Assembly (NCBI GenBank): GCA_963798775.1
Contig: CAWCUK010000001.1
Span: forward strand, 1,426,001 to 1,490,000
Length of the DNA stretch: 64,000 nt
Direction: 5' to 3'
DNA from: CAWCUK01 sp963798775
GTDB lineage: Bacteria > Bacteroidota > Ignavibacteria > Ignavibacteriales > Ignavibacteriaceae
Shown here piece by piece: positions 36,369-44,115 of this stretch. A model generated the notes under the pieces. That model was not told where the DNA came from. It saw only the letters and a program-made list of their open reading frames with translations, and did not search any database. The first letter of the stretch is position 1, and each line of letters opens with the position of its first letter. The position numbers were made by a program, and so were the translations under genes.

Positions 36369-37799
36369 TTGAGAAGTAAATTGAGTTTTGAAATAGCAAA
36401 TACAAAAATTGAATCAAGAAGCGCTATAAAGAAAAACCAGAAGCGCCAAAGGATTATTGAATCGGCCGCGCTGCTGTTTTCGAAAAAAAATTATCACGAA
36501 GTAATGATGGAAGATGTGGCGAAACTTTCTTCAATCGCGAAAGGAACTGTTTATAATTATTTCTCTTCTAAAGAAGAACTTTATTTTTCCATAATGCAGA
36601 TGCGGATGGAAAAATTAACTATTTCGTTAAGCGAAAAAATTAAAAGTGAATTAAGCAGTATTGAATCTCTGCGGACTTTCATCATACATCTTTACATGTT
36701 TATGATGAAATACCGAAGCTTCTTTTTGATGTATCAGAAAGAATCTTTAAACAAAGAACACAAACTGTGCGCCGATCTTCTTGTACTAGAAAATGAATTG
36801 AAGAAAATTTTAGCCGGAATTGTTGAGACCGGCAAAGTTGAAGGTTTATTTAGAAATATTGAAGAACAATTCGCGGTTGATTTAATCTTGGGAAGCATAT
36901 ACGGCGCCGTTCACAGAGGAATTGAAAATAATTATAACGAGGAACAAATGAGTTCCGACAGAGAAAAAATATTTGATTTTGTTTTACATGGTTTATTCTC
37001 CGGCTTCGAAAATAATAATCTTCTGCCGCTAAAAAATAAAACCATTGTTATAACCAGAACAGTTGAGCAGTCAAAAGAATCATCCGAAGTTTTCAGGCAG
37101 CTTGGCGCTAATGTTTTAATTTTCCCCACACTCGAAATTGTTCCGCCGGAAAGCTGGAGAGAATTTGATGAAGTTATAAATTCAGATGAAGAAATAAATT
37201 TTATCGTTTTTACTTCCGCCCACGCGGTTAGAATGTTTATAAAACGCTGCGAAGAATTAAACGCGGACATCAACTTAAATGAAATAAAAGTAGTTGCCGT
37301 AGGAAATAAAACCGCCGCCGTCTGCGAAAAAAATAAAATTAAAGTTGATATTATTCCTAAACGATTCAGCGGCGAAGGCGTAATTGCTGAACTTCTAAAA
37401 TACGATCTTGAAAATAAAGTGATTTTTATTCCCCGTTCAGCGATCGGAAGAGAAGAACTGCCTAAAGGATTGGAAGAGCTTGGCGCGATTATAAAAACCG
37501 CTCCGGTTTATAACGTTGCTCTTCCTACGGAAGAAAGCATTAAAGGCAGTTTAGAGAGATTAAAAAATGAAAGGCCTAATATTTTTATTTTCACAAGCCC
37601 TTCAACATTTAAAAATTATTTACAGATTCTGAACATCTTAAATCCGGTTCAATATTTTAAAGAATATTTAGTTGCCGCAATCGGCCCGACAACAAAAGCC
37701 GCGATTGAAAACAGAGGTGTAAAGGTAAACATTATGCCCGATGAATATACAATTGACGGATTAGCCAAAGAAATTATTAATTATTATAAAAAAGTATAA
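36369..37799 (+). CDS. hemD: TetR-type regulator fused to uroporphyrinogen-III synthase
   Basis: 476-aa chimera. Residues about 20-215 are a TetR repressor: a helix-turn-helix in MEDVAKLSSIAKGTVYNYFSSKEELY and a helical ligand/dimer region. Residues about 222-476 are HemD, closing hydroxymethylbilane to uroporphyrinogen III, seen in NKTIVITRTVEQSKE, FTSAHAVRMF, VAVGNKTAAVCE, FIFTSPSTFKNY and VAAIGPTTKAAIE. The start is TTG (36369 or 36381). The open frame is continuous across the joint (about 37015-37035), so this is a true fusion. It suggests direct feedback of a tetrapyrrole intermediate on operon expression. Confidence 0.88.
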   Translation: MRSKLSFEIANTKIESRSAIKKNQKRQRIIESAALLFSKKNYHEVMMEDVAKLSSIAKGTVYNYFSSKEELYFSIMQMRMEKLTISLSEKIKSELSSIESLRTFIIHLYMFMMKYRSFFLMYQKESLNKEHKLCADLLVLENELKKILAGIVETGKVEGLFRNIEEQFAVDLILGSIYGAVHRGIENNYNEEQMSSDREKIFDFVLHGLFSGFENNNLLPLKNKTIVITRTVEQSKESSEVFRQLGANVLIFPTLEIVPPESWREFDEVINSDEEINFIVFTSAHAVRMFIKRCEELNADINLNEIKVVAVGNKTAAVCEKNKIKVDIIPKRFSGEGVIAELLKYDLENKVIFIPRSAIGREELPKGLEELGAIIKTAPVYNVALPTEESIKGSLERLKNERPNIFIFTSPSTFKNYLQILNILNPVQYFKEYLVAAIGPTTKAAIENRGVKVNIMPDEYTIDGLAKEIINYYKKV

Positions 37800-37819
37800 T
37801 TCCAAACTAGGAGAAAAAA

Positions 37820-38878
37820 TTGAGCGAATTACAGAATGATTTATTTTTAAGAGCATGTAAAAAACAACCGGTAGAACGAACTCCGGTTTGGATTATGCGG
37901 CAAGCAGGAAGATATTTACCGCAGTACCGCGCGGTTAGAGAAAAAGCTGATTTTATTACGATGTGCCAAACTCCCGAACTAGCGACAGAAGTTACGCTTC
38001 AGCCGGTTGATTTAATCGGTGTTGACGCCGCGATTATCTTCTCCGATATTCTCGTGATTCCGGAAGCGATGGGAATGAAATTCGACATGGTTGAAAGTAA
38101 AGGCCCGGTTTTTCATAAACCTTTAAGAACAGAAGAAGACGCGGCCGCGCTTAAAAATATCGATCCTTATAAAGATTTAAAATATGTTTTGGATGCTGTA
38201 TCATTAACAAAAAAAGAATTAAACGGAAGAGTTCCTCTTATTGGTTTTTGCGGTTCTCCCTGGACGCTTTTAACTTATATGGTTGAAGGAAAAGGCTCGA
38301 AGAATTTTTCTCACATAAAAAGTTTTATTTTTAATAATCCCAAACTCGCTCATTCTGTTCTTGATAAAATTGCCGATTCATGCGCGGCTTATCTTTCCGC
38401 TAAAATTGAAGCCGGCGCTAACGCGGTTCAGATTTTCGATACATGGGGCGGAATTCTTTCCCCAAAAGATTACCTGGAATTTTCTCTTCCTTATATTCAG
38501 AAAATAATTTCTCAAGTAAAAAGAAATGAAGAGCCTGTTATTGTTTTTTCAAAAGGCGTACATTATAAATTAGATGAACTCGCCAACTGCGGCGCCGATG
38601 TAATCGGCCTTGATTGGACAATGGATTTGGGCGAAGTCCGTGAAAAAGTGGGAAATAAAGTTGCACTGCAAGGGAACATGGATCCTACTTATCTTTACGC
38701 GAATGAAGAAAAAATTAAAGAAGAAGTTAAAAGAGTTTTAAGTTCTTACGGCGAAGGAAGCGGACATATATTTAATCTTGGGCATGGAATCCTTCCCGAT
38801 ATTAGTCCCGAAAAAACCAAAGCGTTTGTTCAGTTTGTAAAAGATGAAAGTAAAGTTTTTCATCAGCAAAAAGTTTAA
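37820..38878 (+). CDS. hemE: Uroporphyrinogen decarboxylase
   Basis: Removes four carboxyl groups from uroporphyrinogen III to give coproporphyrinogen III. The 352-aa protein has the signature PVWIMRQAGRYLPQYRAVR, the IGFCGSPWTLLTYMVEG loop, the FDTWGGILSP motif and the C-terminal FNLGHGILPDISPE. Translation starts at TTG 37820 with a strong AGGAGA site 6-11 bases upstream. It follows the TetR-HemD gene by 20 bp. Confidence 0.97.
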   Translation: MSELQNDLFLRACKKQPVERTPVWIMRQAGRYLPQYRAVREKADFITMCQTPELATEVTLQPVDLIGVDAAIIFSDILVIPEAMGMKFDMVESKGPVFHKPLRTEEDAAALKNIDPYKDLKYVLDAVSLTKKELNGRVPLIGFCGSPWTLLTYMVEGKGSKNFSHIKSFIFNNPKLAHSVLDKIADSCAAYLSAKIEAGANAVQIFDTWGGILSPKDYLEFSLPYIQKIISQVKRNEEPVIVFSKGVHYKLDELANCGADVIGLDWTMDLGEVREKVGNKVALQGNMDPTYLYANEEKIKEEVKRVLSSYGEGSGHIFNLGHGILPDISPEKTKAFVQFVKDESKVFHQQKV

Positions 38879-38934
38879 TTAAAAAGAATAAAAATTTTAT
38901 TCCGAGGAAAGAATAAAATTTAGGAGAAGTAAAA

Positions 38935-40311
38935 ATGTTTGATTTCGATTTAGCAAAGTTTAAGAAATACGATAGGCCGGGACCGCGATATACAAGTTAT
39001 CCTACAGCTCCGCAGTTTAATGAAAAGTTTACCGCCGAAAATTATCTTGATGAAATAATCAAAACTAATTACGGCGAAAATCTTCCGCATCTTTCGCTTT
39101 ATTATCATCTTCCTTACTGCGATACTCTCTGCTATTTCTGCGGCTGCAATATGATTATTACCAGAAACCGCGACCGTGTTAAGGAATATATTCGTTACAT
39201 AAAAAAAGAAATGGATTTAATTCGCGGTTATTTATTAACCGATAGAAAAGTATCACAGCTTCATTGGGGCGGCGGAACTCCAACTCATTTAAATCCCGAT
39301 GAAATTGCCGATCTCGCTTCATATATTCAGCATTCGTTTAATTTCTTAGAAGAATCTGAAAATAGCTGCGAAATTGATCCCCGCGGATTAACAAAAGAAC
39401 ATCTCGCCGCTTTAAGAGAAAACGGATTTAACCGCATCAGCATGGGCGTTCAGGATTTTAATGAAAAAGTTCAGAAAGCCGTAAACCGTTTTCAGCCGGA
39501 AGATATAACTAGACAAACTGTCTCCTGGGTGCGAGAACTCGGCTACAATAGTTTTAATTTAGATTTAATGTACGGGCTTCCTTTTCAAACCTTAGAATCT
39601 TTCGCTGATACTGTTGATAAAGTAATTGATATTTCTCCCAACAGAATCGCCGTATTTAATTACGCTCACGTTCCGTGGATGAAAAAACATATGGCGTTAA
39701 TTCATACGGAAGATTTGCCCGCGCCGGAAGTAAAATTGAACATCTTAAAAATGACGATTGAAAAACTTACTTCCGCCGGATATGTTTTTATCGGAATGGA
39801 TCATTTCGCTAAACCGGATGACGAACTTGCGATTGCGTTGCGTGAGAAAAAACTTTATAGAAATTTCCAGGGTTATTCAACAAACGCCGACGCCGATCTT
39901 TACGCGATGGGAATTACCGGTATCAGCCAGCTTCACGAAGTTTACGCGCAAAATTATAAAACCGAAAGAGAATATTATCAAGCGTTGGATAACGAAACTA
40001 TACCGACAGCTAAAGGCTATAAATTAACAGAAGATGATATCTTAAGACGATACGTAATAATGCGGCTTATGTGCGATTTTGAATTGAACTTTTCAAGCGT
40101 TGAAGAAAAATTCAAAATAAAATTTAAAGATTATTTTTCTTGGGGATTGAATAATCTTAAAGAAATGGAAGCCGATAATTTAGTTGAAATTTCTGATAAT
40201 AAAATTGAAGTGAAAGATATGGGGCGGCTTCTAATCAGAAATATCGCGATGAATTTTGACGGTTATATTGAACGCAAAGAAGACACGGCAAAATATTCGC
40301 GAACCGTTTAA
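38935..40311 (+). CDS. hemN: Oxygen-independent coproporphyrinogen-III oxidase
   Basis: Radical-SAM enzyme that decarboxylates coproporphyrinogen III to protoporphyrinogen IX without oxygen. The 458-aa length and the Cys motif CxxxCxxC with an extra Cys (YCDTLCYFCGCN) are typical of true HemN rather than of HemW. Other marks are RYTSYPTAPQF near the N-terminus, HWGGGTPTHL, and the GMDHFAKPDDELA segment. Its presence with a FAD-type oxidase downstream fits a facultative or microaerobic life. Confidence 0.96.
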   Translation: MFDFDLAKFKKYDRPGPRYTSYPTAPQFNEKFTAENYLDEIIKTNYGENLPHLSLYYHLPYCDTLCYFCGCNMIITRNRDRVKEYIRYIKKEMDLIRGYLLTDRKVSQLHWGGGTPTHLNPDEIADLASYIQHSFNFLEESENSCEIDPRGLTKEHLAALRENGFNRISMGVQDFNEKVQKAVNRFQPEDITRQTVSWVRELGYNSFNLDLMYGLPFQTLESFADTVDKVIDISPNRIAVFNYAHVPWMKKHMALIHTEDLPAPEVKLNILKMTIEKLTSAGYVFIGMDHFAKPDDELAIALREKKLYRNFQGYSTNADADLYAMGITGISQLHEVYAQNYKTEREYYQALDNETIPTAKGYKLTEDDILRRYVIMRLMCDFELNFSSVEEKFKIKFKDYFSWGLNNLKEMEADNLVEISDNKIEVKDMGRLLIRNIAMNFDGYIERKEDTAKYSRTV

Positions 40312-40338
40312 TAATTATTCCAAGAAAAAGAAATTATT

Positions 40339-41700
40339 ATGCCTAAAAAAATTGTAATTCTTGGAGCGGGAATTTCCGGATTAACAACAGCTTATCTTTT
40401 AAATAAAAAAGGATTTGATGTTACTGTCCTGGAAAAAAGAAATGAAGTCGGCGGTTCAATGGAAAGTGTTTGCGAAAATAATTTTCTGTTCGACCGCGGC
40501 CCCAACAGCGGACTGGAAACTACTCCCGTTATAGGAGAAATTGTTAAAGAACTCGGGCTTGAAGACCAGCTTTTATACGCCAATAAAAAAGGGAATAAAC
40601 GATATATTCTGCGTAACAATCAGCTTCACCCGCTGCCGATGAATCCTCCTTCATTTTTAAAAACAAAACTTTTTACTCCCGCCGGAAAATTAAGATTAGT
40701 TGCCGAACCTTTTATCGGAAGATCCAACGACGGATATTATCAAAGTATTGCCGATTTTGTAAAACGCCGTTTGGGAAGAGAATTTCTTGATTACGCTATC
40801 AATCCTTTTGTGGCGGGAGTTTATGCCGGGAACCCTGAAGAGTTAAGTGTAAAATCCGCTTTCCCAAAATTATACGAGCTTGAGGAAAAGTACGGCGGAT
40901 TAATTATGGGGACAATAAAAAGTATTAAGGAAAGAAAACGACGTGCGGAAAAATCAAAACAAAGCGCGAAGATGTTTTCTTTTAAAGACGGAATGCAGAC
41001 TCTTCCTGAAGCGATTGCAGATTTTTTAGGCGATAAAGTAAAAACTTCGGCGGAAGTTGCTTCAATAGAAAAATCAGAAAATGGTTTTAAAGTAAATTTT
41101 ATAAACGCCGGTACAAATGAATTTATAGAAGCCGATGAAGTTATATCAACTTTGCCCGCTTATGTTGCCGCCGATCTATTTAAACATTTTGATGAAAAAT
41201 TATCGGAGCATTTAACTCAAGTTTATTATCCGCCGGTTCTTGTTCAATATCTTGCATATAAAATTGAAGACATAAAACAGCCTTTGGACGGATTCGGATT
41301 TTTAATCCCGGCGAAAGAGAAAAAATCTTTTCTCGGCGCTATTTGGAGTTCGGTTTTATTTCCAAACCGCGCGCCTGAAGGAGAAGCTTCTTTTACTCTG
41401 TTTGTAGGCGGCTCCCGCAATCCGGAAGTAGCAAACACAGATAAAGAAATTGTATTCAAAAAAGTCCGTAAAGAATTTGAAGAATTAATGCGGATAACCG
41501 GTGAGCCGACATTTAATTCGTACAGGTTCTGGAATAAAGCAATTCCACAGTACAACATCGGCTACATTGAACATGAAAATTATTTCGCGGAATTCGAAAA
41601 ACAAAATCCTGGATTATACTTATCCGGTAATTATCGCGGCGGAATCTCTGTCGGCGACTGCATTAAGTCAGCGAATCGCCTTGCGGATTCGCTGCAATGA
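40339..41700 (+). CDS. hemG: Protoporphyrinogen/coproporphyrinogen oxidase, FAD-dependent (HemY/HemG type)
   Basis: 453-aa flavoprotein of the amine-oxidase fold. It has the dinucleotide motif VILGAGISGLTTAYLLNK, followed by VLEKRNEVGGSMES and FDRGPNSGLETTP. The C-terminal FAD segment GLYLSGNYRGGISVGDCIKSA closes the protein. It oxidises protoporphyrinogen IX to protoporphyrin IX, or coproporphyrinogen in the Gram-positive-type route; because hemN is present, the first is more likely. The gene is usually called hemG or hemY. Its 3' end contains an inverted repeat (41669-41694), and an AT-rich repeat follows it directly. Confidence 0.93.
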   Translation: MPKKIVILGAGISGLTTAYLLNKKGFDVTVLEKRNEVGGSMESVCENNFLFDRGPNSGLETTPVIGEIVKELGLEDQLLYANKKGNKRYILRNNQLHPLPMNPPSFLKTKLFTPAGKLRLVAEPFIGRSNDGYYQSIADFVKRRLGREFLDYAINPFVAGVYAGNPEELSVKSAFPKLYELEEKYGGLIMGTIKSIKERKRRAEKSKQSAKMFSFKDGMQTLPEAIADFLGDKVKTSAEVASIEKSENGFKVNFINAGTNEFIEADEVISTLPAYVAADLFKHFDEKLSEHLTQVYYPPVLVQYLAYKIEDIKQPLDGFGFLIPAKEKKSFLGAIWSSVLFPNRAPEGEASFTLFVGGSRNPEVANTDKEIVFKKVRKEFEELMRITGEPTFNSYRFWNKAIPQYNIGYIEHENYFAEFEKQNPGLYLSGNYRGGISVGDCIKSANRLADSLQ

Positions 41701-41727
41701 ATAATGAATAATTAACAATGAACAATT
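41696..41727. repeat. Left arm of the AT-rich inverted repeat flanking the S23-type gene
   Basis: A 32-bp AT-rich segment built of ATGAATAAT/AATTAACAAT blocks. Its reverse complement closely resembles the right-hand sequence at about 42253-42280, so the four-helix-bundle gene lies between inverted arms. Confidence 0.65.
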
Positions 41728-41743
41728 TCTTTTTATAATAATT

Positions 41744-42130
41744 ATGGATTTTGTTTTTGAAAAAATTGAACCTTATGGAAATGCTGTTTTAGATAAAAGT
41801 TTTGAGTTCGCTGTTAGAATTGTAAAGTTTTATTCTTTTATTAATAATAAGAATAGAAATTTAAATCCTTTATATAAGCAGCTTTTAAAAAGCGGGACTT
41901 CAATCGGCGCGAATGTTAGTGAAGCTCAATATGCTCAATCAAAAAATGATTTTATAAATAAATTACATATTGCGCTAAAAGAAACATTTGAAACCGAATA
42001 CTGGCTTAAGTTATTAAAATCATCCGAGCAAATTAATGAACAAGAATTCAAAAGCCTGCATTCAGATTGTAAAGAATTAATTAAAATTTTAATATCAATA
42101 ATTAAAAGCGCAAAAATAAATAAGAATTAA
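41744..42130 (+). CDS. Four-helix-bundle protein, S23/23S-intervening-sequence type
   Basis: 128-aa all-helical protein of the S23 family, first known from intervening sequences in 23S rRNA genes and now common in Bacteroidota. The signature stretches are SFEFAVRIVKFY, LLKSGTSIGANVSEAQYAQSKNDF and a central ALKETFETEYWLKLL. Its function is not established; relatives bind nucleic acid, and the Avd partner of diversity-generating reverse transcriptases has the same fold. Here it interrupts the heme operon between hemG and hemB and is flanked by AT-rich inverted and direct repeats, which suggests insertion as a small cassette. Confidence 0.88.
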   Translation: MDFVFEKIEPYGNAVLDKSFEFAVRIVKFYSFINNKNRNLNPLYKQLLKSGTSIGANVSEAQYAQSKNDFINKLHIALKETFETEYWLKLLKSSEQINEQEFKSLHSDCKELIKILISIIKSAKINKN

Positions 42131-42148
42131 AAGCCTCAATTACAATTA

Positions 42149-42195
42149 TCAAATAATTGTTAATTATTCATTTTTAATTGTTAATTGCGACGAAG
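42149..42195 (+). repeat. 47-bp direct repeat, copy 1
   Basis: This segment is repeated at 42243-42289 with only two mismatches and the same orientation; the period is 94 bp. It ends in GCGACGAAG. It lies just downstream of the S23-type gene. Confidence 0.85.
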
Positions 42196-42242
42196 AAATA
42201 AATAACGAATTAAATAAAATCAAAAGTCACAATTTCAATGGT

Positions 42243-42289
42243 TCAAATAATTGTTCATTATTCATTGTTAATTGTTAATTGCGACGAAG
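42243..42289 (+). repeat. 47-bp direct repeat, copy 2
   Basis: Second copy of the repeat at 42149-42195. Its last bases (GAAGGAGA at 42286-42293) form the ribosome-binding site of hemB, so the duplication may have copied the original hemB leader. Confidence 0.85.
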
Positions 42290-42296
42290 GAGACAA

Positions 42297-43283
42297 ATGG
42301 CTAATTATCCAACTGTAAGATTTAGAAGATTAAGATATAATCCTCTCGTGCGGGACATGGTTAGAGAAACGGAATTATCCAAGAACGATTTAATCTACCC
42401 ATTATTTGTAGTCCCGGGAGAAAACGTTAAAAACCCGATAAAATCGATGCCCGGAGTTTTTCAATTTTCTATTGATAACTTAGTAAAAGAATGTAAAGAA
42501 GTGGCGGCGCTTGGAATTCCCGCTGTAATTTTGTTTGGAATTCCGGAACACAAGGATGAGAAAGGTTCCGAAGCGTACGACTCAAACGGAATTGTGCAGA
42601 AAGCAATCCGCGCGATTAAGGCGGAAATTAAAAATTTACTCGTTATAACTGATGTTTGTTTATGCGAATATACTTCTCACGGGCATTGCGGAGTTTTGAA
42701 CGGCGAGGAAATATTGAACGACGAAACGGTTTCTCTGCTCGCCAAAGAAGCAATATCTCACGCGGAAGCCGGAGCCGATATGATCGCTCCATCCGATATG
42801 ATGGACGGACGTGTAGCGGCGATAAGAAAATCGCTTGATTACAAAGGCTTCACAAACATTCCTATTATGAGTTACGCGGCTAAATATTCTTCAGGTTTTT
42901 ACGGACCTTTCAGAGACGCGGCGGAATCCGCTCCATCTTTCGGCGACAGGCGTTCGCACCAAATGGATGAAGCAAACGCGTTAGAAGCGCTGCGCGAAGT
43001 TCAAAGCGATATTGAGGAAGGCGCCGATATTGTAATGGTTAAGCCCGCCGGAGCTTATCTCGATATTATAAGAAGAGTGAAAGATACTTTCGGAATGCCT
43101 ACCGCGGCTTATCAAGTAAGCGGCGAATACGCGATGATTAAGGCCGCCGCGCAAAACGGCTGGATTGACGAAGAGCGCGTGATGATTGAATCTCTCGTGG
43201 CTATTAAACGCGCCGGCGCGGATATGTTTCTAACTTATTTTGCTAAAGATGTAGCGAAGTATCTGGATAGAACTAAAAAGTAA
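42297..43283 (+). CDS. hemB: Delta-aminolevulinic acid dehydratase (porphobilinogen synthase)
   Basis: Condenses two aminolevulinate molecules to porphobilinogen. About 328 aa from ATG 42297, which has a GGAGA site in the repeat just upstream; a longer frame from TTG 42279 reads through that site and is unlikely. It has the zinc-type Cys triad (DVCLCEYTSHGHCGVL), active-site lysines in MSYAAKYSSGFYGPFRDA and DIVMVKPAGAYLDI, and the usual length. It is the last heme gene of the operon, set apart from hemG by the S23-type cassette. Confidence 0.97.
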   Translation: MANYPTVRFRRLRYNPLVRDMVRETELSKNDLIYPLFVVPGENVKNPIKSMPGVFQFSIDNLVKECKEVAALGIPAVILFGIPEHKDEKGSEAYDSNGIVQKAIRAIKAEIKNLLVITDVCLCEYTSHGHCGVLNGEEILNDETVSLLAKEAISHAEAGADMIAPSDMMDGRVAAIRKSLDYKGFTNIPIMSYAAKYSSGFYGPFRDAAESAPSFGDRRSHQMDEANALEALREVQSDIEEGADIVMVKPAGAYLDIIRRVKDTFGMPTAAYQVSGEYAMIKAAAQNGWIDEERVMIESLVAIKRAGADMFLTYFAKDVAKYLDRTKK

Positions 43284-43314
43284 ATTCTATTTTATCTTAT
43301 TTATAGATTCATAA

Positions 43315-43668
43315 ATGAACCTTGAAAAAGTAAGAGAACATTGCTTAAGCAAAAAAGGTGTAACGGAGAGTCTTCCTTTTAATGAAGATTCTCCGGTTTA
43401 TAAAGTAATGGGCAAAATTTTTCTTATAGCCAATCTTATTCCTCCCATTAGTATAAATGTAAAATGCGATCCCGAAAAAGCGGTAGATTTAAGAGAACGG
43501 TATTATTGCGTTACTCCCGGCTACCATATGAATAAACTCCACTGGAATACCGTTTTGTTAGATAATTCGGTTAAAGACGAACTTGTATTAGAATGGATAG
43601 ATAACTCTTACAATTTAATTATCCAAAAGCTGAAGAAATCTCTTAGAGAAGAGTTGGGGGAAATGTAG
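43315..43668 (+). CDS. MmcQ/YjbR family protein
   Basis: 117-aa small protein of the MmcQ/YjbR family (DNA-binding-like CyaY fold). Marks are the N-terminal MNLEKVREHCLSKKGVTESLPF, then SINVKCDPEKAVDLRERY and the GYHMNKLHWNTVLLD motif. The biological role is not well defined. It follows hemB by 31 bp. Its 3' half plus downstream DNA is duplicated at about 49.75-50.27 kb. Confidence 0.9.
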   Translation: MNLEKVREHCLSKKGVTESLPFNEDSPVYKVMGKIFLIANLIPPISINVKCDPEKAVDLRERYYCVTPGYHMNKLHWNTVLLDNSVKDELVLEWIDNSYNLIIQKLKKSLREELGEM

Positions 43669-43730
43669 ATATTATCATTTCCTACTCTGCATACAATTTC
43701 TCCCTTTATATCAACTCTTCCAATGAAATG

Positions 43731-43782
43731 TTTTTGCCTTTAAGCCCTTCTCTTCGCAAGAGAAGGGTTTGGGATGAGTTGG
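43731..43782 (+). repeat. Two-hairpin palindromic repeat, right half
   Basis: Contains hairpin 2 (10-bp stem CCCTTCTCTT/AAGAGAAGGG, 3-nt loop CGC) and the conserved tail TTTGGGATGAGTTGG, but lacks hairpin 1. Confidence 0.9.
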
Positions 43783-43862
43783 ATTTTATATCTCCCCCAA
43801 AAACTACAATCTACACTTAAGCACACATTTCTATTTAAATGGGGTTTATCGTTTCTTTTTTG

Positions 43863-43962
43863 AACTCTCCCCCGGCCCCTCTCTTAAAAAGAGAGGGGGG
43901 AATAAAAGTGTTTTTGCCTTTAAGCCCTTCTCTTCGCAAGAGAAGGGTTTGGGATGAGTTGG
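43863..43962 (+). repeat. Two-hairpin palindromic repeat, full copy
   Basis: About 100 bp. It starts AACTCTCCCCCGG, then hairpin 1 (10-bp stem CCCCTCTCTT/AAGAGAGGGG, AAA loop), a spacer GAATAAAAGTGTTTTTGCCTT, hairpin 2 (stem CCCTTCTCTT/AAGAGAAGGG) and the tail TTTGGGATGAGTTGG. The 43669-44115 gap holds this and one half copy; no gene is seen there. Confidence 0.93.
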
Positions 43963-44115
43963 AATTTTCTCATGTCCATTATTGCGAAGTAAATCCTCGT
44001 GCCGCGTATCATAAAATTAATGCATATTGATGCAAGAAACGAAAAATCCGAACAATTCTTTTAGTTTATCATTAAATGCTTGATAAAAATTATTAAAGAT
44101 ATTTAAGGAATTTTT

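Noticed and set aside
41744..42130. Accessory protein (Avd) of a diversity-generating retroelement
   Set aside because: The fold is the same, but there is no reverse transcriptase and no template/variable repeat pair in the window. The nearby repeats differ at only two positions, which are not adenine-biased.
43839..44030. 63-codon plus-strand open frame
   Set aside because: It is translation of the palindromic repeat.
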